Below are positions 1 to 13,661 of a DNA stretch of 64,000 nt, one piece after another (positions within the stretch are counted from its first letter, which is position 1; each line of letters begins with the position of its first letter). This DNA comes from Geosiphon pyriformis (Eukaryota > Glomeromycota > Glomeromycetes > Archaeosporales > Geosiphonaceae). The position numbers were made by a program, and so were the translations under genes. The notes below the pieces were generated by a model. That model worked only from the letters and a program-made list of their open reading frames with translations, searched no databases and was not told the origin of the DNA. The stretch spans positions 172,659-236,658 of the forward strand of contig JAAOMT010000648.1 in the NCBI GenBank assembly GCA_016748015.1, written 5' to 3'.

Positions 1-2130
1 GAATAAGTAATATATTGTATAATTAAAAAAGTTCAATAACAAACTAGCTTTAAACTTTAAACTTTTATAAACCAAAGTGTCTTACTTATTATATATATTA
101 ACTAAAATAAAACTAAACTAAATTTTATAATTAATAATAGAATATAAAACTGCTAAAACCAAATAAAAAAACTGTTTGTCAATAATAATTTTTTTTAAAA
201 TTTTGCCTGTAAAAAACCTAATTTTTAAATAAGTTTTGATCAGACTAAATCTTAACAAATTATTTATAAATATAAAAATACTTAAGTATTTATGAACTTT
301 CCCTTTTTTGGCAATTAAAATAAGCAAACTGCTAATTGTTAAAGAGAAATATTAATTCTATAATTAATAAGAATAGCTATTTTATTATTATTAATTAAAA
401 TATAATTAATTTTTATTAATAAAAGCACTAATAAAAAATAAAATAATATTTATTTGGGCTTTAACTTGATCAGTTTTAACAACAAACTTAGAATTAATTC
501 TATAATTATATACATTCTTTTGTTTTTTAACTTTACATAAAAAAAAATTATAAAAAATGTGTTAAAAGAGAAAAAAAAAATTGTTTTGATTCAGTTCATC
601 ATAAACATAGTAGTTATTTGTTAAGCTAAAATTAGTTATAATTTAATTAACTTAATTATTATAAATACTACCAAAAAACTTAATAAATCTATTATATATA
701 TATATTTTTTTAGACTATATTTCAAATATTTTCAACTTACAGAATTATATGTCTTACATATCTTTTGCAAAACCAATCAAAGTTTATAATTCTTTTTAAA
801 AACATTTTTTATTACTAATTTGACTATAAATATAAGAAACTGTATTATTGTATTTTTTAAAACTAAGAAATTATTACTATAAAGGACATTAAACTTATTA
901 TATGCCAAAAATATTCTGTTAGATAAGATTTTAAAAAGAGTTTTTTTAGCTGTTTCAATTAAAACAATAGATTATGTGTTTATTAAAATGTTTTTTATTT
1001 ATATAATTTAAAATTTATTAAAACTCAGGCTTTTTTTCAAGATTAAAAGACAAATTTACACACTAAATAAAAATTTATAAAATCTAAAAATATGTTTATT
1101 ATTACTTTATTATAATGTTTTTGCAATTTATTTAAAATATTAAAAAAATCAACTGTTTTTTTATTAGACAAATTTATTATTATATTCAACAATTTATCAG
1201 AATTAATAAGACACATAATATTAAAAAAAGTATCATTAACAATATAAACCAATAAAAAATATTATTAATATTATACCTTAAGTATTTTTTCTAATACTTT
1301 ATGTTTTTTATCTAACTTTTTATAATTACATTTATCTTAAACTTAATTAACTTAAGTTCTAACATTAGTTTCTTATTAATTACTAAATAATTTAATACTA
1401 TTTTATAAAAAAAACATTCCAAGATATTTCAAATTATATAACTTTTATTTATTTTAAAATTTTCTATTTTTTTGTTAATAGCAAACTTAATACATATTTT
1501 TTTAGCATATTAGAATTTTACTATTTTTAAAACTCAATAAAATTTTTTAATCTTTAATAAAACAAATTAAATAACATTAAAACAAGTATTTGAATTAATA
1601 AATACTACTATTTCAAAAGCATTGTTAATATTAGAAAAAACCAAAACTTTAAAAATAAATTAAATATATTACTTAAAGCTAAACAAAAAACTTTAACCAA
1701 CTTAGAGACCAAAGTTTTTAATTTGTAAAAACAAAATAAAAATTTGGTAAAACATTATTATAGTCTTTAAACTAAAACTTAAAAAATATCTTATTTGTTA
1801 AAAAACAAACTATTTTACAAACAATATCTTATATTATATATATATTTAAGAATTTTTTTGCAACAATAAAACTATTAATATATATAATAATAGTATTGAG
1901 TATCAAAATTTTAAACAATTTTTACTTTACTTTATTAATATTCTTTATATTAAATTTCTATCAATTTTTATTGGCCTGCACATAAAAGTTTTTAAAACTG
2001 TATTTAGAAGACCATTAAGATCAATAATAATATAAACAGTATTATAGTTAATATTAAAAAATTTATTTACATATGTGACTTTTCTATTAATTAATGCTGT
2101 TATTAAATAGAAAAACCAATTCAAAATCAT
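1..2130 (-). mobile_element. Decayed APE-type LINE, ORF2 fragment
   Basis: This is a strongly AT-mutated copy of the LINE family seen nearly intact at 8851-15742. On the minus strand, 118-327 matches the segment after the reverse transcriptase core (the ITDKQFSYLVLAVLQP stretch reads IIDKQFFYLVLAVLYS). Positions 1043-1252 match the segment around the first RT motif, and 1945-2130 match the end of the endonuclease (LSTVV..., TDHKAVV) in the same order and orientation as the young copy. Many in-frame stops interrupt it, so it cannot code. The 3' end lies off the left edge. The 5' limit is unclear because the sequence becomes simple-repeat-like beyond 2140. Confidence 0.75.
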
Positions 2131-2139
2131 TAAAAAAAT

Positions 2140-2340
2140 TTAATTAACACATAATAATATAAAAAAATAAAATAACACAAAATAATACAATATAATATAA
2201 AATAATATAAAATAATTCAAAATAATATACAATAATATAAAATAGCACAGAATAATTAATAATAATATAAGAAAACAAGTTATAGTATAAATAAATGAAG
2301 TAATAACTAAAATAGTAAACAATAATTAGTAAAAACAAAC
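2140..2340. repeat. Degenerate AT-rich tandem repeat
   Basis: About 200 bases consist of imperfect short units of the aataatata/aaaataac type repeated many times. Open frames on the minus strand here are hydrophobic low-complexity products of the repeat, not genes. It sits just upstream (in LINE orientation) of the decayed endonuclease segment. Confidence 0.6.
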
Positions 2341-2654
2341 AATTAAAAACAATCTTATAGACTTAAAGAATATATATAAAAATAAACAGTTTTAACAAAT
2401 AAAAAAAAACTGTAAAAAAAACAAGATTTTTTTTTTTTTTAATATTTTAATCTTAATTCAATCAATTTTTATTTTATATATATTTATGAACCAATTTAAT
2501 TATACAATTTACATATACATAATTTTAATATACTAATTGTTAAAATTAAATTAATTGTTTTTCTTATTTTTGTTTCTAAACAGATACTATTAACATAAAA
2601 ACACTTTTAAAATCTTAATAACTTAGACCAATTACTTTTAATCACAATAATTAA

Positions 2655-2735
2655 TAAGATTTTATTTTTTTATTTTTTTTATTTTTTATTTTTTATTTTT
2701 TAATTTTTTTTTATTTTTTTTATTTTTTTTTTGGT
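2655..2735. repeat. T-rich low-complexity tract
   Basis: This run of T-tracts separated by single A residues (TTTTTATTTTTT-like units) covers roughly 80 bases. In an AT-rich LINE-dense region it may be a decayed poly(A)-type tail, but nothing adjacent proves it. Confidence 0.5.
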
Positions 2736-2740
2736 AAAGC

Positions 2741-5700
2741 AACAACATTAGAAATTAATTGTTTAAAAAAAATTTTTGTAATAGTTTGGTAAAAAAAAGT
2801 TTTTTCTAAGTTTAAATATTAATTTTATCTTGTTAACTTATTAAAAAATAAAAAACAATACTAAACTATAATAATTGTACTTACTAATTTGGAGAAAAAT
2901 ACAATTTGAATAACATAATTAAAAAAACTAGAACTTTGTACTTTATAATAAAAAAATTTAGTAATATAACTTTAGACAAAAAATCTTTAAAAACTGATAA
3001 TTAACTTAACTTAATTATCTATATTAAAGATTTTGAATTAGCAAAGCTTAAAGCAAATTATGTACAAGCTATAAATTTAATAATAAATGAATTATTTAAA
3101 TTAAATACCAAATTAAAGCAATTTGGCAAATTAATTAATTAAAAAATAAAGAAATATTTAGCTAATAATTAAACAATCTATTAATTTTTTTAACATCATA
3201 ACAATCAAGAAAACTACAATTATTTTTTGAATCAATTATATTTATTATCATTATTATTATCATTATTAATAAATTAATTATAACAACAAAAAATGTATAT
3301 TTGTTACTATTATTATAAATAAGAATACTTAAAAACAGACTGCTATTTAAAGTTTAATAATTTTAGTTCATTAAACCAATAAACAGTATTGCTAAAGGTT
3401 TTTGGTTTTTTTTTTTGAATGTTATTATTATTATTTTGGTGTAAATTTGCTATTACTCAAAGCTATTAAATCTCCAATAATTAAATTTATTTTCAAATTA
3501 TCTTCTATAATTTGAACTGCTAAATTTATAAGTAGAATAGCCAATTCTATATCAATTATTTATATAGTTATTTTGTAGTAAAAGTTAATTTTTTCCAAAA
3601 ATTGTTTATTGTTATGAGATGATTTTTTTAATATATTAAATATTAATATCTTATTTTAATTACAATCAGTTTTTTGTGAGTTTTTTAATTCTATTTGTGT
3701 GATAATATTAATATTTATACTAAAAACTTTCTTTTAATATTATAATATAAGTTATTTCTCAATTCTTAATTTTTATATATATTATATGTTTTTTTCCAGA
3801 GACTAAACTAAAATTTACCATTGTCTGGAGTCTTTTTTAAGACTATTTTTGCAATTGTTTAATGTGTTTTTTTAATCTAAAAACACAAAATTTTAATAGT
3901 TTTTAATGCTTTTTTTAATTCTTACAATAAAGTTTTTATTAATTAATAACAATATAAATAATCTTGATCAGAAATTATTCTTTTAAGAGATTTAGTTAAT
4001 AAATAATAGTTTTATTTAAATAATAATACAAGCAAGTTTCTTAATACTTTGAGTTATAATTATTCAGTTTTCAATATTTTTTTTATTTTTTTTTGATTAA
4101 AGATTTTTGTGAATATTTATTTTAAAAGTAAAAACTAAAAAATAATTAAAATAAAATTATTGGATAATTTGTTTGATAACTTGTTTTTATGACTTGTTGT
4201 TTTTTTTAATATTAAAAATACTATATATATATATGTTTGTAGTTTTACAAAAAAACATATTATAATACTTTTTTTTTAATATTTCAATCTTGTGTATGCT
4301 GCTATTACCAGTTAATATTAGCCACTATTATAAACCTGTGCTTATTACTATGTTAATTATTACTTTTCTAAGATTATTGCTGTACTATATTATGATTAAA
4401 TAATTTATAATTTTTTTGCTAAATTCTTAAATTATAATATTGTTTAAAAACTTATTTAACAATGTATAATTACTTTGCTGTAAAAGTCAACTTTTCTACA
4501 AAAATTTTGTTTATAGACTATTCTAATATATATAATAAAAAAAGTAAAAAAAAATATAAAAAAAAAGAAATTTTGTTAAAAAAACTGTTATTTGTTTAGA
4601 TCTAAAGTTATTAATAGATTACTAAAATTGGTAACTAATCAATTTTAATATATTAGTTATATTTTGGAGAATTTCAAGTATAAATAATTAATAAATCTGT
4701 TTTTAAAGTATTATTTATTAATAAAAGTAAAAATATTTCTAAAATAATATAATTTTGAATAAGATTATTATTCTTAAGTAAAATAATTTTAAGTAAAAAA
4801 TATTTTCTTAAAGAAAAAAGCTTTTTTTTTATACAATTTGTTGTAATACTAGTCTTTAAACTTGTATTTTTTTTTGGTTATTATTTCAATAAATTAAAAT
4901 ATATTTTGATAAACTACAAATTGTTTCTATAAACTATAAATTATTTTAATAAACTATTCAGATATTTTTATAAATTTTTACAAATTTTTAAATATTATAG
5001 AGTTTAGTGTATTGCATAATCTGATTATTATAATTGTGTATTATACAATTGGATTATTAATTGAATAGTAATATTTAATAACTTAATTAAATAATAAGTA
5101 ATAATTAAAACAATAATAATAGAAATTATAAAAGTAATTTTATGTTAATTAATGGCTAAAATTCTACTAATAACAACAGAATTATGTTAGTAGAATTTAG
5201 AAAATAAATATGTTTAAAACTCAAAATTTTAAAGTTATTTAAATCTTTTGGTTATTTTAGTAAACAATTTATCTAACAATTTAGAAAACCCAAAAACACT
5301 ACTCATTAATAATATTTTATTAACAACCATTACAGAAAATAAATTACTTACTACCATATTTTTTTTAAATTAAAAGACTAAGTAAAAACTCTACTGTTTA
5401 GTAAAGTTACTTTTAATACTAAATTAATCATTAACAAATATATAAATATTAAAATTAATAGCTATTCTATTAAATTTATCTTTAAGAGTGGATTTATAGG
5501 CAGTATTATTATTTAATAACTTATAAGCCAATTAGATTATTAAGTTAATTATACTGTCAATGTTAAAATTATTATAGTCAATAAAACTATAAAAACTTTT
5601 ATTAACAAAATTGATGATTTTTTATTCGAAATTAATGGTATTATCACATTAATTAAAGTTTTAATAATAGAAATCATATAGTATTAAACTTTTATTAATA

Positions 5701-6500
5701 ATAATTGGCTGTTCAAAACTAATATTATGCTTGACTAAAATATTTAGGAACTCTAATTAACATATATTGGACAGCATAATTGGATATTTGCTATCTATAA
5801 TTATTTTAAAACTATTTTAAGATGCAATTATTAATTAAAGTAAAAGAAAAAAACAAAAAATCTATTTAAGAAGCCTATCAAATATTTTGAACAAAAAAAA
5901 TTTATTAAAAATTACTACTAGTATTTATATAGAAAAAAAAAAATAAAAAAAAATAAAAAAAGAGCCATAAACATTAATTTTTGTTTATATAACTTTGAAT
6001 CAAAAAAATTAGTCTTATTATCTTCTAAAATTAATTTGTGTAAATTGCAAAAAAATGTTATTTTCAATAAATATATATATAAAAAACAATAAAGTATGAC
6101 CAATTGCTACCAGATACTATTGTATTTTTGTATACTAAAATAATTTAAGCAATTAAAATAACTAAATTTATAAAGAAACTTTTTTTACTGCTGCCTATAG
6201 TTAAGCAATTAACTGGCTAAACTTGTATTTTTATAATAAAAATAAAATCTGGAAAATAGTTATAATAAAATAAAAAAAGTCACTATTACAGAAATATATA
6301 TTATTAAAAATACTTCAATAATAGTTAAAAAAATAAATAATCTGTTTATTGATAACTCTAAAGTATTTTAAAAACATTATTAAGACTTAACATTTACTAA
6401 AAAGAACAGAAACAATAATTAGAACATCTAAATACAAAACTTTGTAAATATTGCTTAATTTTATGTTAATTCAAGTATTGTAATAACTATAATATTGTTT
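2741..6500. other. AT-rich stretch, no recognisable gene
   Basis: No reading frame of convincing composition is present and CpG is almost absent. A perfect 12-bp inverted repeat (AAATTCTACTAA, 5159-5170 and 5187-5198) with a 16-base loop is visible. The part next to 6500 may hold the decayed gag region of the Ty3/Gypsy element that follows, but I could not align it to anything. Confidence 0.5.
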
Positions 6501-6849
6501 ATAATTTACTACTTTGCATAATTTATACCATTTCAAAAAAAACCAATTATTGAATATATACAAGAATTAGAATCAAATATTAATCTTAATTTAAATTTTA
6601 ATAATAATAACAATAACAGTTTTAATATTACTTATAATAAAAATAATAACAATAATTCAAATTTAGATTTAAATTCAAAACAATATTTTGTGTTTTTAAA
6701 TTTTTCAATAAAGCAAAAATTAAAATAGTTTAATAATAATAATAAGAGTATTATGCTAAAATGTATATATAATACTAATATAAGATTTGATCTTAAATAT
6801 TTAAAAAAAGATATTATTATCTTAGAATTTAACTTATATATTTGTATAA

Positions 6850-7060
6850 ATTTAAAGATAGCAATAATAATTCTAACAACAATAATAGTTTAATTAGCAT
6901 TTAGATCTAACTTAGCAAAAAAAATTAGTATAAAAGAAAAATAGTTAATATAAAATATGTAAAAAATATAATTGTAATATTACAAAATAAATCAGAAAAA
7001 CCATATACTATTAAACCAAATAAAAAATAACACAGACAATATTTCTATTTTTAGTTAAAA
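6850..7060 (+). pseudogene. dUTPase-like domain of the Ty3/Gypsy polyprotein (decayed)
   Basis: Two recognisable dUTPase-type motifs are visible in neighbouring frames. LAFRSNLAKK resembles motif 2 (A-x-R-S-x-L-A-x-K), and NKSEKPYTIKPNKK followed shortly by a Q-like codon resembles motif 4 (N-x-S-x-x-x-F-x-I-x-x-G-D-R-I-A-Q). Between them stops interrupt the expected G-V-I-D-x-x-Y-x-G motif. dUTPase removes dUTP from nucleotide pools. It occurs as an accessory domain in several retroelements, where it is thought to limit uracil in the cDNA. Position upstream of RT fits a polyprotein accessory domain. The assignment is from motif spacing only. Confidence 0.6.
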
Positions 7061-8841
7061 TAGCTTAATTAGTATTAGTAAAAACAAAAAAAAAATAGAA
7101 ATAATAGCATAAGGAATTAATAGATTTGCATTAACTAAAAAAATTAACATATCAGTAAATATAATAGAAAAAAAATAATTAAAAATATTAAAAATCAACT
7201 CCAGATTTTTGAAATAAAACCAACTATTTGTAAATTAAAAGAAATTATTATTATTAATTTATATTTACTAGTCAAAAACCACAAATATATCAAAATTTTA
7301 ATTTACAATATTATAAGAAATTTAATAAAACTATTAATTAAACTTATTATTAAATACTTAAATACTAAAGTTAAAAAATAACTGCTAACTATTATTTCAG
7401 ATTTTTTACAACTTTGCAAATATATAAATATTATATTATAAATTATTTATAGAAAAAAAATGTTGTTTACTATAACTAAAACAATTAGAGCAAATAAACT
7501 TAAGCAATCTAGATCTACTCCAAAAAATACAAATTAAATTGCTATTTAATAACTTTACTGATATTTTTGCAAGTAAAAATAAATTTAGTAAAACTAATAT
7601 TATCAAATATTAGATTAAAATTAGAGATATAATATTAACCAAACAAAAAGCATACTGAATATTACTTGTTAACTATAAAACTATTTAACAGGAAATCAAT
7701 TAAATATTAAACAATAGTTTAATTAACTATTTATAAGTCTATAGTTATTATTAATTGTTTTAATCAGAAAAAAATAGAAAAATCTAATTTTGTGTAAACT
7801 ATAAAAAGCTTAATAGTATTATTTATAACAATAATTATTTAATTCTATGTATTTAAAAATTATTTAATGCTTTTAAAAAAAAAAAAAAAGTTTAATACTA
7901 GATTTAAATAGGGATTATAATAAATAGCCATAAATTCAGCTAACAAAAAAAAAAAAATTTTAAATTTAATGTTATGTTTTTTGGCTTAATTAATATATCA
8001 ACTACTTTTTAATAACTAATAAAAATTATTTATATTAAAATACTATAAAATTAATAATTATATATTTAGATAATACCAATATATTTTTCAAAACATTTAA
8101 CAAATATTTTTATTATTTTTAATAAGTATTTAAAAAGTTAAAAAAAGCCAGATTAAAATTAAATATTATTAAGTGCTTTTTTAAAAAAACAAAATTCAAG
8201 TTTTTGAAACATATTATTAACAAAAACAGCATAAAAACAAATTCAGATAAAATTAAAATAGTTAAAAACTTTTTAATACCAACAAATTTTACAGAACTAA
8301 AAGCATTTCCAAGATTTACTAAATATTATTAGTATTTTATTCACAATTTTTTAAATTGGCTCAACTATTTTATTAACTCCAAGCAAAAAACACCAAATAC
8401 AAGTAAACAGAACAAAAAGTTTTTAATACATTAAAAAAAACTTATTTAAATTTTTGTACTAATTTATTTAAATTACAATAAATTATTTATAGCTATTATT
8501 AATGTATTTAATTAAGTATTGAGAACAGTTTTATCACAATAAAAATTTGATAAACAAGAACATTTAGTAACATATATCAATTAAAATCTAAGTTTAACAC
8601 AAAAAAATTATAATATTTTAGTATTAGAATATTTAGTCATATATTAAGCTATAATAAAATAGAAAAAATATTTGAGTTAAAAATTTAATATATATACAAA
8701 TTACAAAGAATTAACATCTATTTAGAAGCAAAAATTTGGAGACAATTATCATATAAGATAAAAGATAGAATTATTACTATTTAATTATATAGTATACTAT
8801 AAAAAAGAAAAAAAAATGGAAATATTGATGAATTGTTCAGA

Positions 8842-8850
8842 ATAAAACAA
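8842..8850 (+). repeat. Target-site duplication of the young LINE, left copy
   Basis: ATAAAACAA at 8842-8850 is repeated at 15743-15751. It directly abuts the T-run that is the reverse complement of the LINE poly(A)-type tail, which is where a target-primed insertion should place it. Confidence 0.6.
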
Positions 8851-8987
8851 TTTTTTTTTTATTAACCCATTTAATGAGTGCAGCCCAATTGCTATCTAGT
8901 ACATAGAACCAAACTAAGAGGCTCAAACTAAATGCAACTCACACATTTTCTACATGTGGCTAGCCACTCAGGCCAGACAAGGCAACA

Positions 8988-11900
8988 CTACACATCTATA
9001 ACTACCCGTACACTGCCACCCAGACCAGAAAAGAAACAATAAGGCTTCCGATGACCAAAGCTAACAGCAAAAGAATTGGCCAAACCAAGCAATCTCACAA
9101 CACCGTCAGACAAAACCGAAGACACATCACAAGGGAGCCCAGAAACAACACCAATGTCACAGACCAGACCAACCTTCTCCATCACCACCTGGTAACTGGC
9201 TCTAGCCAACCATACTTTAGCACGATGTAATCCAACAACGAATCTGACATAATCAACAATCCGAGCAGTGGCCACCTTTCTATCCTCAAAAACATCGCAA
9301 GCCTCCTCCAGCACAAACCCTTTGCACACCAAAGTGTACAGCCCAACATCAATGGAACATTGAGACAAAACCCACAACACAGCAGAAGCAGAGGAACCAC
9401 CAGCCAAAGCTGACCAATGGGCAGAAGCCTCCGCCAAAATCTCACCACGAATGCCAGACTCATGAACACAAGTAAAAATGTGGTCAGAGAACTCCATCTT
9501 ACCGCAAAACAAACACAACACACTAGGGTAGCACTTATCATACAACCTCTTTCTTACTGCCACTGGCAACCTCCTGTGCACAGCCTTCATAACATAAGTG
9601 CGAAGCATTGAGGATGCGCGGCTAGTGAACCCAGCAAGCATATGAGAATCAGGATGCCACACCTTCACCGTGACAACCTAATCTATGCAACCAATCATCG
9701 CATCCGGAACTACATCACAACCAGGCCCAGCTTCCCAACGAGCACAACAAATTGATCGAAAAATATTCCTGACAAAATGATGGGCATTACCAGAAACAGC
9801 GATACCTTCAGCAACCAAAAAATGTTCATGCACATCGGCACAAAGAGAAAAGGGAGAACCAGAGGCAGCCCCAGCAGCCAAGTCAGCTCTCACATTACCA
9901 GGAATCCCAGAGTGCCTTTTCACCTTAACCCAACTCACGCTGAGATCCTTATCCCTGACCAAATTGAAAATATGACGCCTTTCCAGCCAGCATTGATTAC
10001 GGAAATCAGAGGCAACCAAAGACATCTTAGACACACATGTGTCAATGGCAGCCTGGCTGTCAAGATGTAACACCACAGTACTTGAAGAAGGAACACACTT
10101 CAAAGCCAAAGCGACAGCCTGTAACTCGGCCATAGTAGATGACAAAAGACCACGAACAGTGACACCAATGCTCTTATCCAAGACTGGAAAGTATGCAGCA
10201 GCACCACAGGTGACCTCAGCAGAGCCTGCATTTCTTAAAGACCCATTCATGAAAACTTCAAAAAAGCCTGACCAAATGTCATGCAATCTATCTTTAACCA
10301 CAGAAAATTCCCCAGACCCCAAAATGTCCAAACCAAGCTTTTCCACAGAGCCAACAGAACCAGAAAATGAGTAACCCTGACCTTTCAAAAACTCAGAAGA
10401 AACCACGAACCAGTAAGGCACAGGGCCACACAGATCCAACCTCTTCCAACGACGAAAAGTTTTCCAATTCAACAAAACACCTTTCTTATCAAAAAGCCGA
10501 TCACCAAAAATGACACCAAAACGTTTAAGAGATTTGACTGAATCAAAATACAGAGACTTTCCAAGAACAGAGGACAACGGGAACTAACCAGGACTACGAA
10601 ATGCAGTGGGGAGGTTGTTCACCAAAGTAAGCTCATTGCCCAGAAAGATCTTCACCATTCCAGCCAAAAAATTGTTCACCGGACTAACACACAACCTGAC
10701 TGAAAACTGCAAAGGATTCAAAGGAGCCCAACTAAGAACCTGTAGGTCCAAAAACCTATGTCTAAACAAATGCCCAAGAATGCCAAAGGCATTAGAGAAC
10801 ACCATCAAAGCAGCAACCTTCCCTTCTGACTGCACCTGCTCAAAAGGCTTTAGGCCATACAATGAGGGATGATGCAAAACAGCATCAGGAAAATCATGGG
10901 GGAGACAAGCCTTGAATCTAAGACCCTTTCTAACCAAGGCATCCCACTTGCAACAAACATTAGATGAGACAAAACTGAACTGAGTATGATAGCTAACAAT
11001 AGGCTGCAAAACAGCCAACACCAAATAGGAGAATTGTTTGTCTGTAATAGTCTTCCTAAGCACAACATTGACGAAGAAACATACATCCGTATGAGCCTTA
11101 GCAACACTCGGCTTGGAGAGCCCTTCAGTTGACAGAAAAATACCTAGATACCGATGTGCTTCCCCTTTCTTGACAATAGAAATTGGCTGACCACAAATGT
11201 TCAGTGAAGCAACTTTAACACCCTGATTGATGGGAATAGCTATTGTCTTCTCACTATTAATAAAAATATCATTGATCACAAAAAATTCACTGGCAATGTT
11301 TAGAGCATATTGAGTAGAAGCCTGACAATTTCCAACCCAGATTGTATCATTGACAAATGCACCAGCCGAAAAATATGATGTCAAACCACCACTGCTCTCA
11401 ATTCTGCCAGATTTTGAAACAAACTTAGTATCAATCCGGTACCTACACAATTGTTCGTGCCTTTTAACCTTACACAAAAGCAGATCGTAAAAAATTCTCC
11501 AAAGAAGTGGCAAAAAGACCTCACCCTGGTCCAGCCCATCATGCACCTTATAACCACCAGACAAACCAAAGTCAGTCATCACTTTATTAACTCTATCCTC
11601 ATGAATACCACCAAAAAACCTTATGAACCTCTCACACATCTTAACATGCTGCAAACTAGCTCTTAAATGATGCCACCCAACTGAATCGTAAGCTTTCCGC
11701 ATATCTTGCAAGACCAACCATAACTCCCTATCCTTCTCAATGGCATCCTCAATTACCGAACCAACAACAAACACCAGAGATTGTGTTGACGTACCCTTCA
11801 GCACCGAAAAGTTGTCACCCTGAAGAACATTGCACTTGCTACAAGCCATTGAAATACGGTCAGACAGAATCTTGGAAAGAATCTTCCTGGCAGTCTCAAT

Positions 11901-13661
11901 CAAAGCAATGGGCTGAGTGTTCATAAGAACTCCATCCCAGTCATAAGGCTTAGGAATCATTGACACCCAAGCCTTCTTCCACAAAACAGGCACCACACCA
12001 CCAGACAAACATTTATTAAACAGCGCCAACAGACACCCCAAAACCACCTCACCACCATGTTTCCATAACTCATTAGGAACACCAGACAAACCAGCAGCCT
12101 TGCCATCAGGAAGACCACCAACAACAGAAAGTAACTCGCCCATACTGATTGCACTCATAACATCTGAAAAAGCATCATCCCGAACATAGTCCAAAGGTGC
12201 ATACTGACGAGCCCAAAGACCAGGAAGCACTGACTGCATGGAGTGTTTCCTCGTCCACCCCTCCATTATTCTATCCACACTGGACTTCACTTCTTAAGGC
12301 AACAAAACCAGATCATCATCAACTATCAAGTGATCCAACATAACCTTATGAAAAAGCTTTTCTAACACACTCCTAATCATACTACCCTTATTCAAACAGA
12401 AATTATCCATGTGCTTCTCAATCGCCTTCCTAACCAAAGCTTCCTCAGCCAACCTTGACTCAAACATCTTCGACCTCCTGTAATCTCTGCGAACCAATGA
12501 CAAATGCTTAACAACAACATCAGATTTAACACCCGAGCCAACCAAGTCCTTGAAAGCACGAGCCTTCACATCATCCAGAGTTGACCATTTACTCACAAGA
12601 CGATCAGTGCCCAGCAAGTCACCAGAGCAAAATTTCTTGACAATCTTGGCCACCAACAATTCCAGACCAAAAAACCTAGAAGAATGTTTGTTTCTCGAAC
12701 ACTTGAATTCACTAAACCAATGCCTCGAAAATGTCACATCAGCAGAATTCACCACAGCTCCCACCAAAACTGTTCACATAGCATCCACATCACCATGTAT
12801 TTCGGCACCAGAGAACACCTCACCCAAAGACAAAAGTTTAGCTGACAAGAGATCCTTAAACTTAGCCCATCCAACACAGTCAGCATTCTTGATTTTGAAC
12901 TTCCAATGATCCTTATTCGCCTGCTTGCGCAAACTGTTCAATTATACATCTAGAAGCCCACTCAAACCGACTGAAACTACAACAGCCTTGTGATCGGTGT
13001 CAAAAAAATCTGAAACAGAGACAACTTGATGGTCAGCAACAACAGTAGACAAATTACTACCAACAAAAATGTAATCAATTGTTTTCCCAACCCCTTTTGA
13101 ATTGCTCCACATATAAGAATTAGCCAAATGATGACCAACAAATAAATTGACCAAACCTAAACTCAAACAAAACTTGAAACTAGCACTTCTATCAGATCCA
13201 TTCTCATTAAGGTCCCCACCCAAGATAACAAAATTGCTGGAATTGACCGCCTTTGCAATGAGGGTGTTAACTTCAGAAGCCTAACCAAATCTAGCCCCAG
13301 AGGAGGCACCAGCATACAACCCCAAAACAGTAACTGAGAGCTTGCCCTTAAACAAGAGCTGAACAGAAATAACCTGACCAGGAATCTCCTCCACCTTAGA
13401 TACATGACGGGCCAAAGAAGTGTTCATAACAATCACAACCCCAGCACCCATGAAACCCTTATCCAAGCCAGAAGAAAATATTTGCACTCCATCAAATTTA
13501 TCCTTTAACCATGGCCCAGAAGAGGACCTCAACTTAGTCTCAGTAATAAAAGAAACCATATTTCCCGAGCTCACATGCCAATGAACAACATCTGCTTGCT
13601 TCGCGGGAACATTGATACCCCGAACATTGCACATAGCAAATTTCCAAACCAAACTACTCAT
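8988..13661 (-). pseudogene. LINE ORF2: endonuclease, reverse transcriptase, RNase H (six stops)
   Basis: The 1557-codon frame starts at ATG 13659-13661. It begins with an APE-type endonuclease (CNVRGIN, ITETKL, GGDLNEN, TIDYIF, TDHKAV). The reverse transcriptase follows (QDMRKAYDSV as motif A, DGLDQGE as motif B, AFVNDT as motif C), then type I RNase H (FMNGSL, TMAELQ, LHLDSQ, VRADLAAG) and a C-terminal zinc motif (CLFCGKMEFSDHIFTC). In-frame stops lie at 13281 (TAG), 12942 (TAA), 12774 (TGA), 12294 (TAA), 10584 (TAG) and 9678 (TAG). Two catalytic sites are lost: FVDD reads FVND at 11346-11357, and the first RNase H Asp (normally T-D-G-S) reads N. All these lesions can be explained by C-to-T or G-to-A changes. 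The native stop is TAG at 8988-8990; the independent copy ending at 27622 has the same stop in the same place. Confidence 0.93.
13658..13661 (-). promoter_or_regulatory. ATGA overlap, ORF1 stop / ORF2 start
   Basis: The ORF1 stop TGA (13658-13660) and the ORF2 start ATG (13659-13661) share two bases. This arrangement is known in other LINEs to let ribosomes terminate and reinitiate. The decayed copy on the plus strand near 41927 has the same alignment (TCTCAATAATTGAT against TCTCAATGAGTAGT), so the overlap is a family trait. Confidence 0.7.

Larger units (their letters stand above)
6530..8850 (+). mobile_element. Decayed Ty3/Gypsy retrotransposon, 5' part of pol
   Basis: Reading through many stops on the plus strand gives an ordered Ty3/Gypsy polyprotein. 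A dUTPase-like segment lies at about 6850-7060. The RT begins around 7545 (FTDIFA..., then TKQKAY, corresponding to the usual P-I-K-Q-K-A-Y motif). The RT active site reads YLDN at 8063-8074 instead of YLDD or YVDD. It is followed by the LKLN...KC, FLKHII and TELKAFPRFTKYY segments and an RNase H region (NYNILVLEYL). The frame ends near 8850, where the young LINE is inserted, and pol resumes at 15743. The catalytic Asp-to-Asn change is a G-to-A transition, like the other damage. The element is certainly inactive. Confidence 0.85.

Noticed and set aside
5918-6103. Small hydrophobic membrane protein on the minus strand
   Set aside because: Composition is what poly(A)/poly(T) runs give. There are no flanking features, and similar frames occur throughout the AT-rich DNA.
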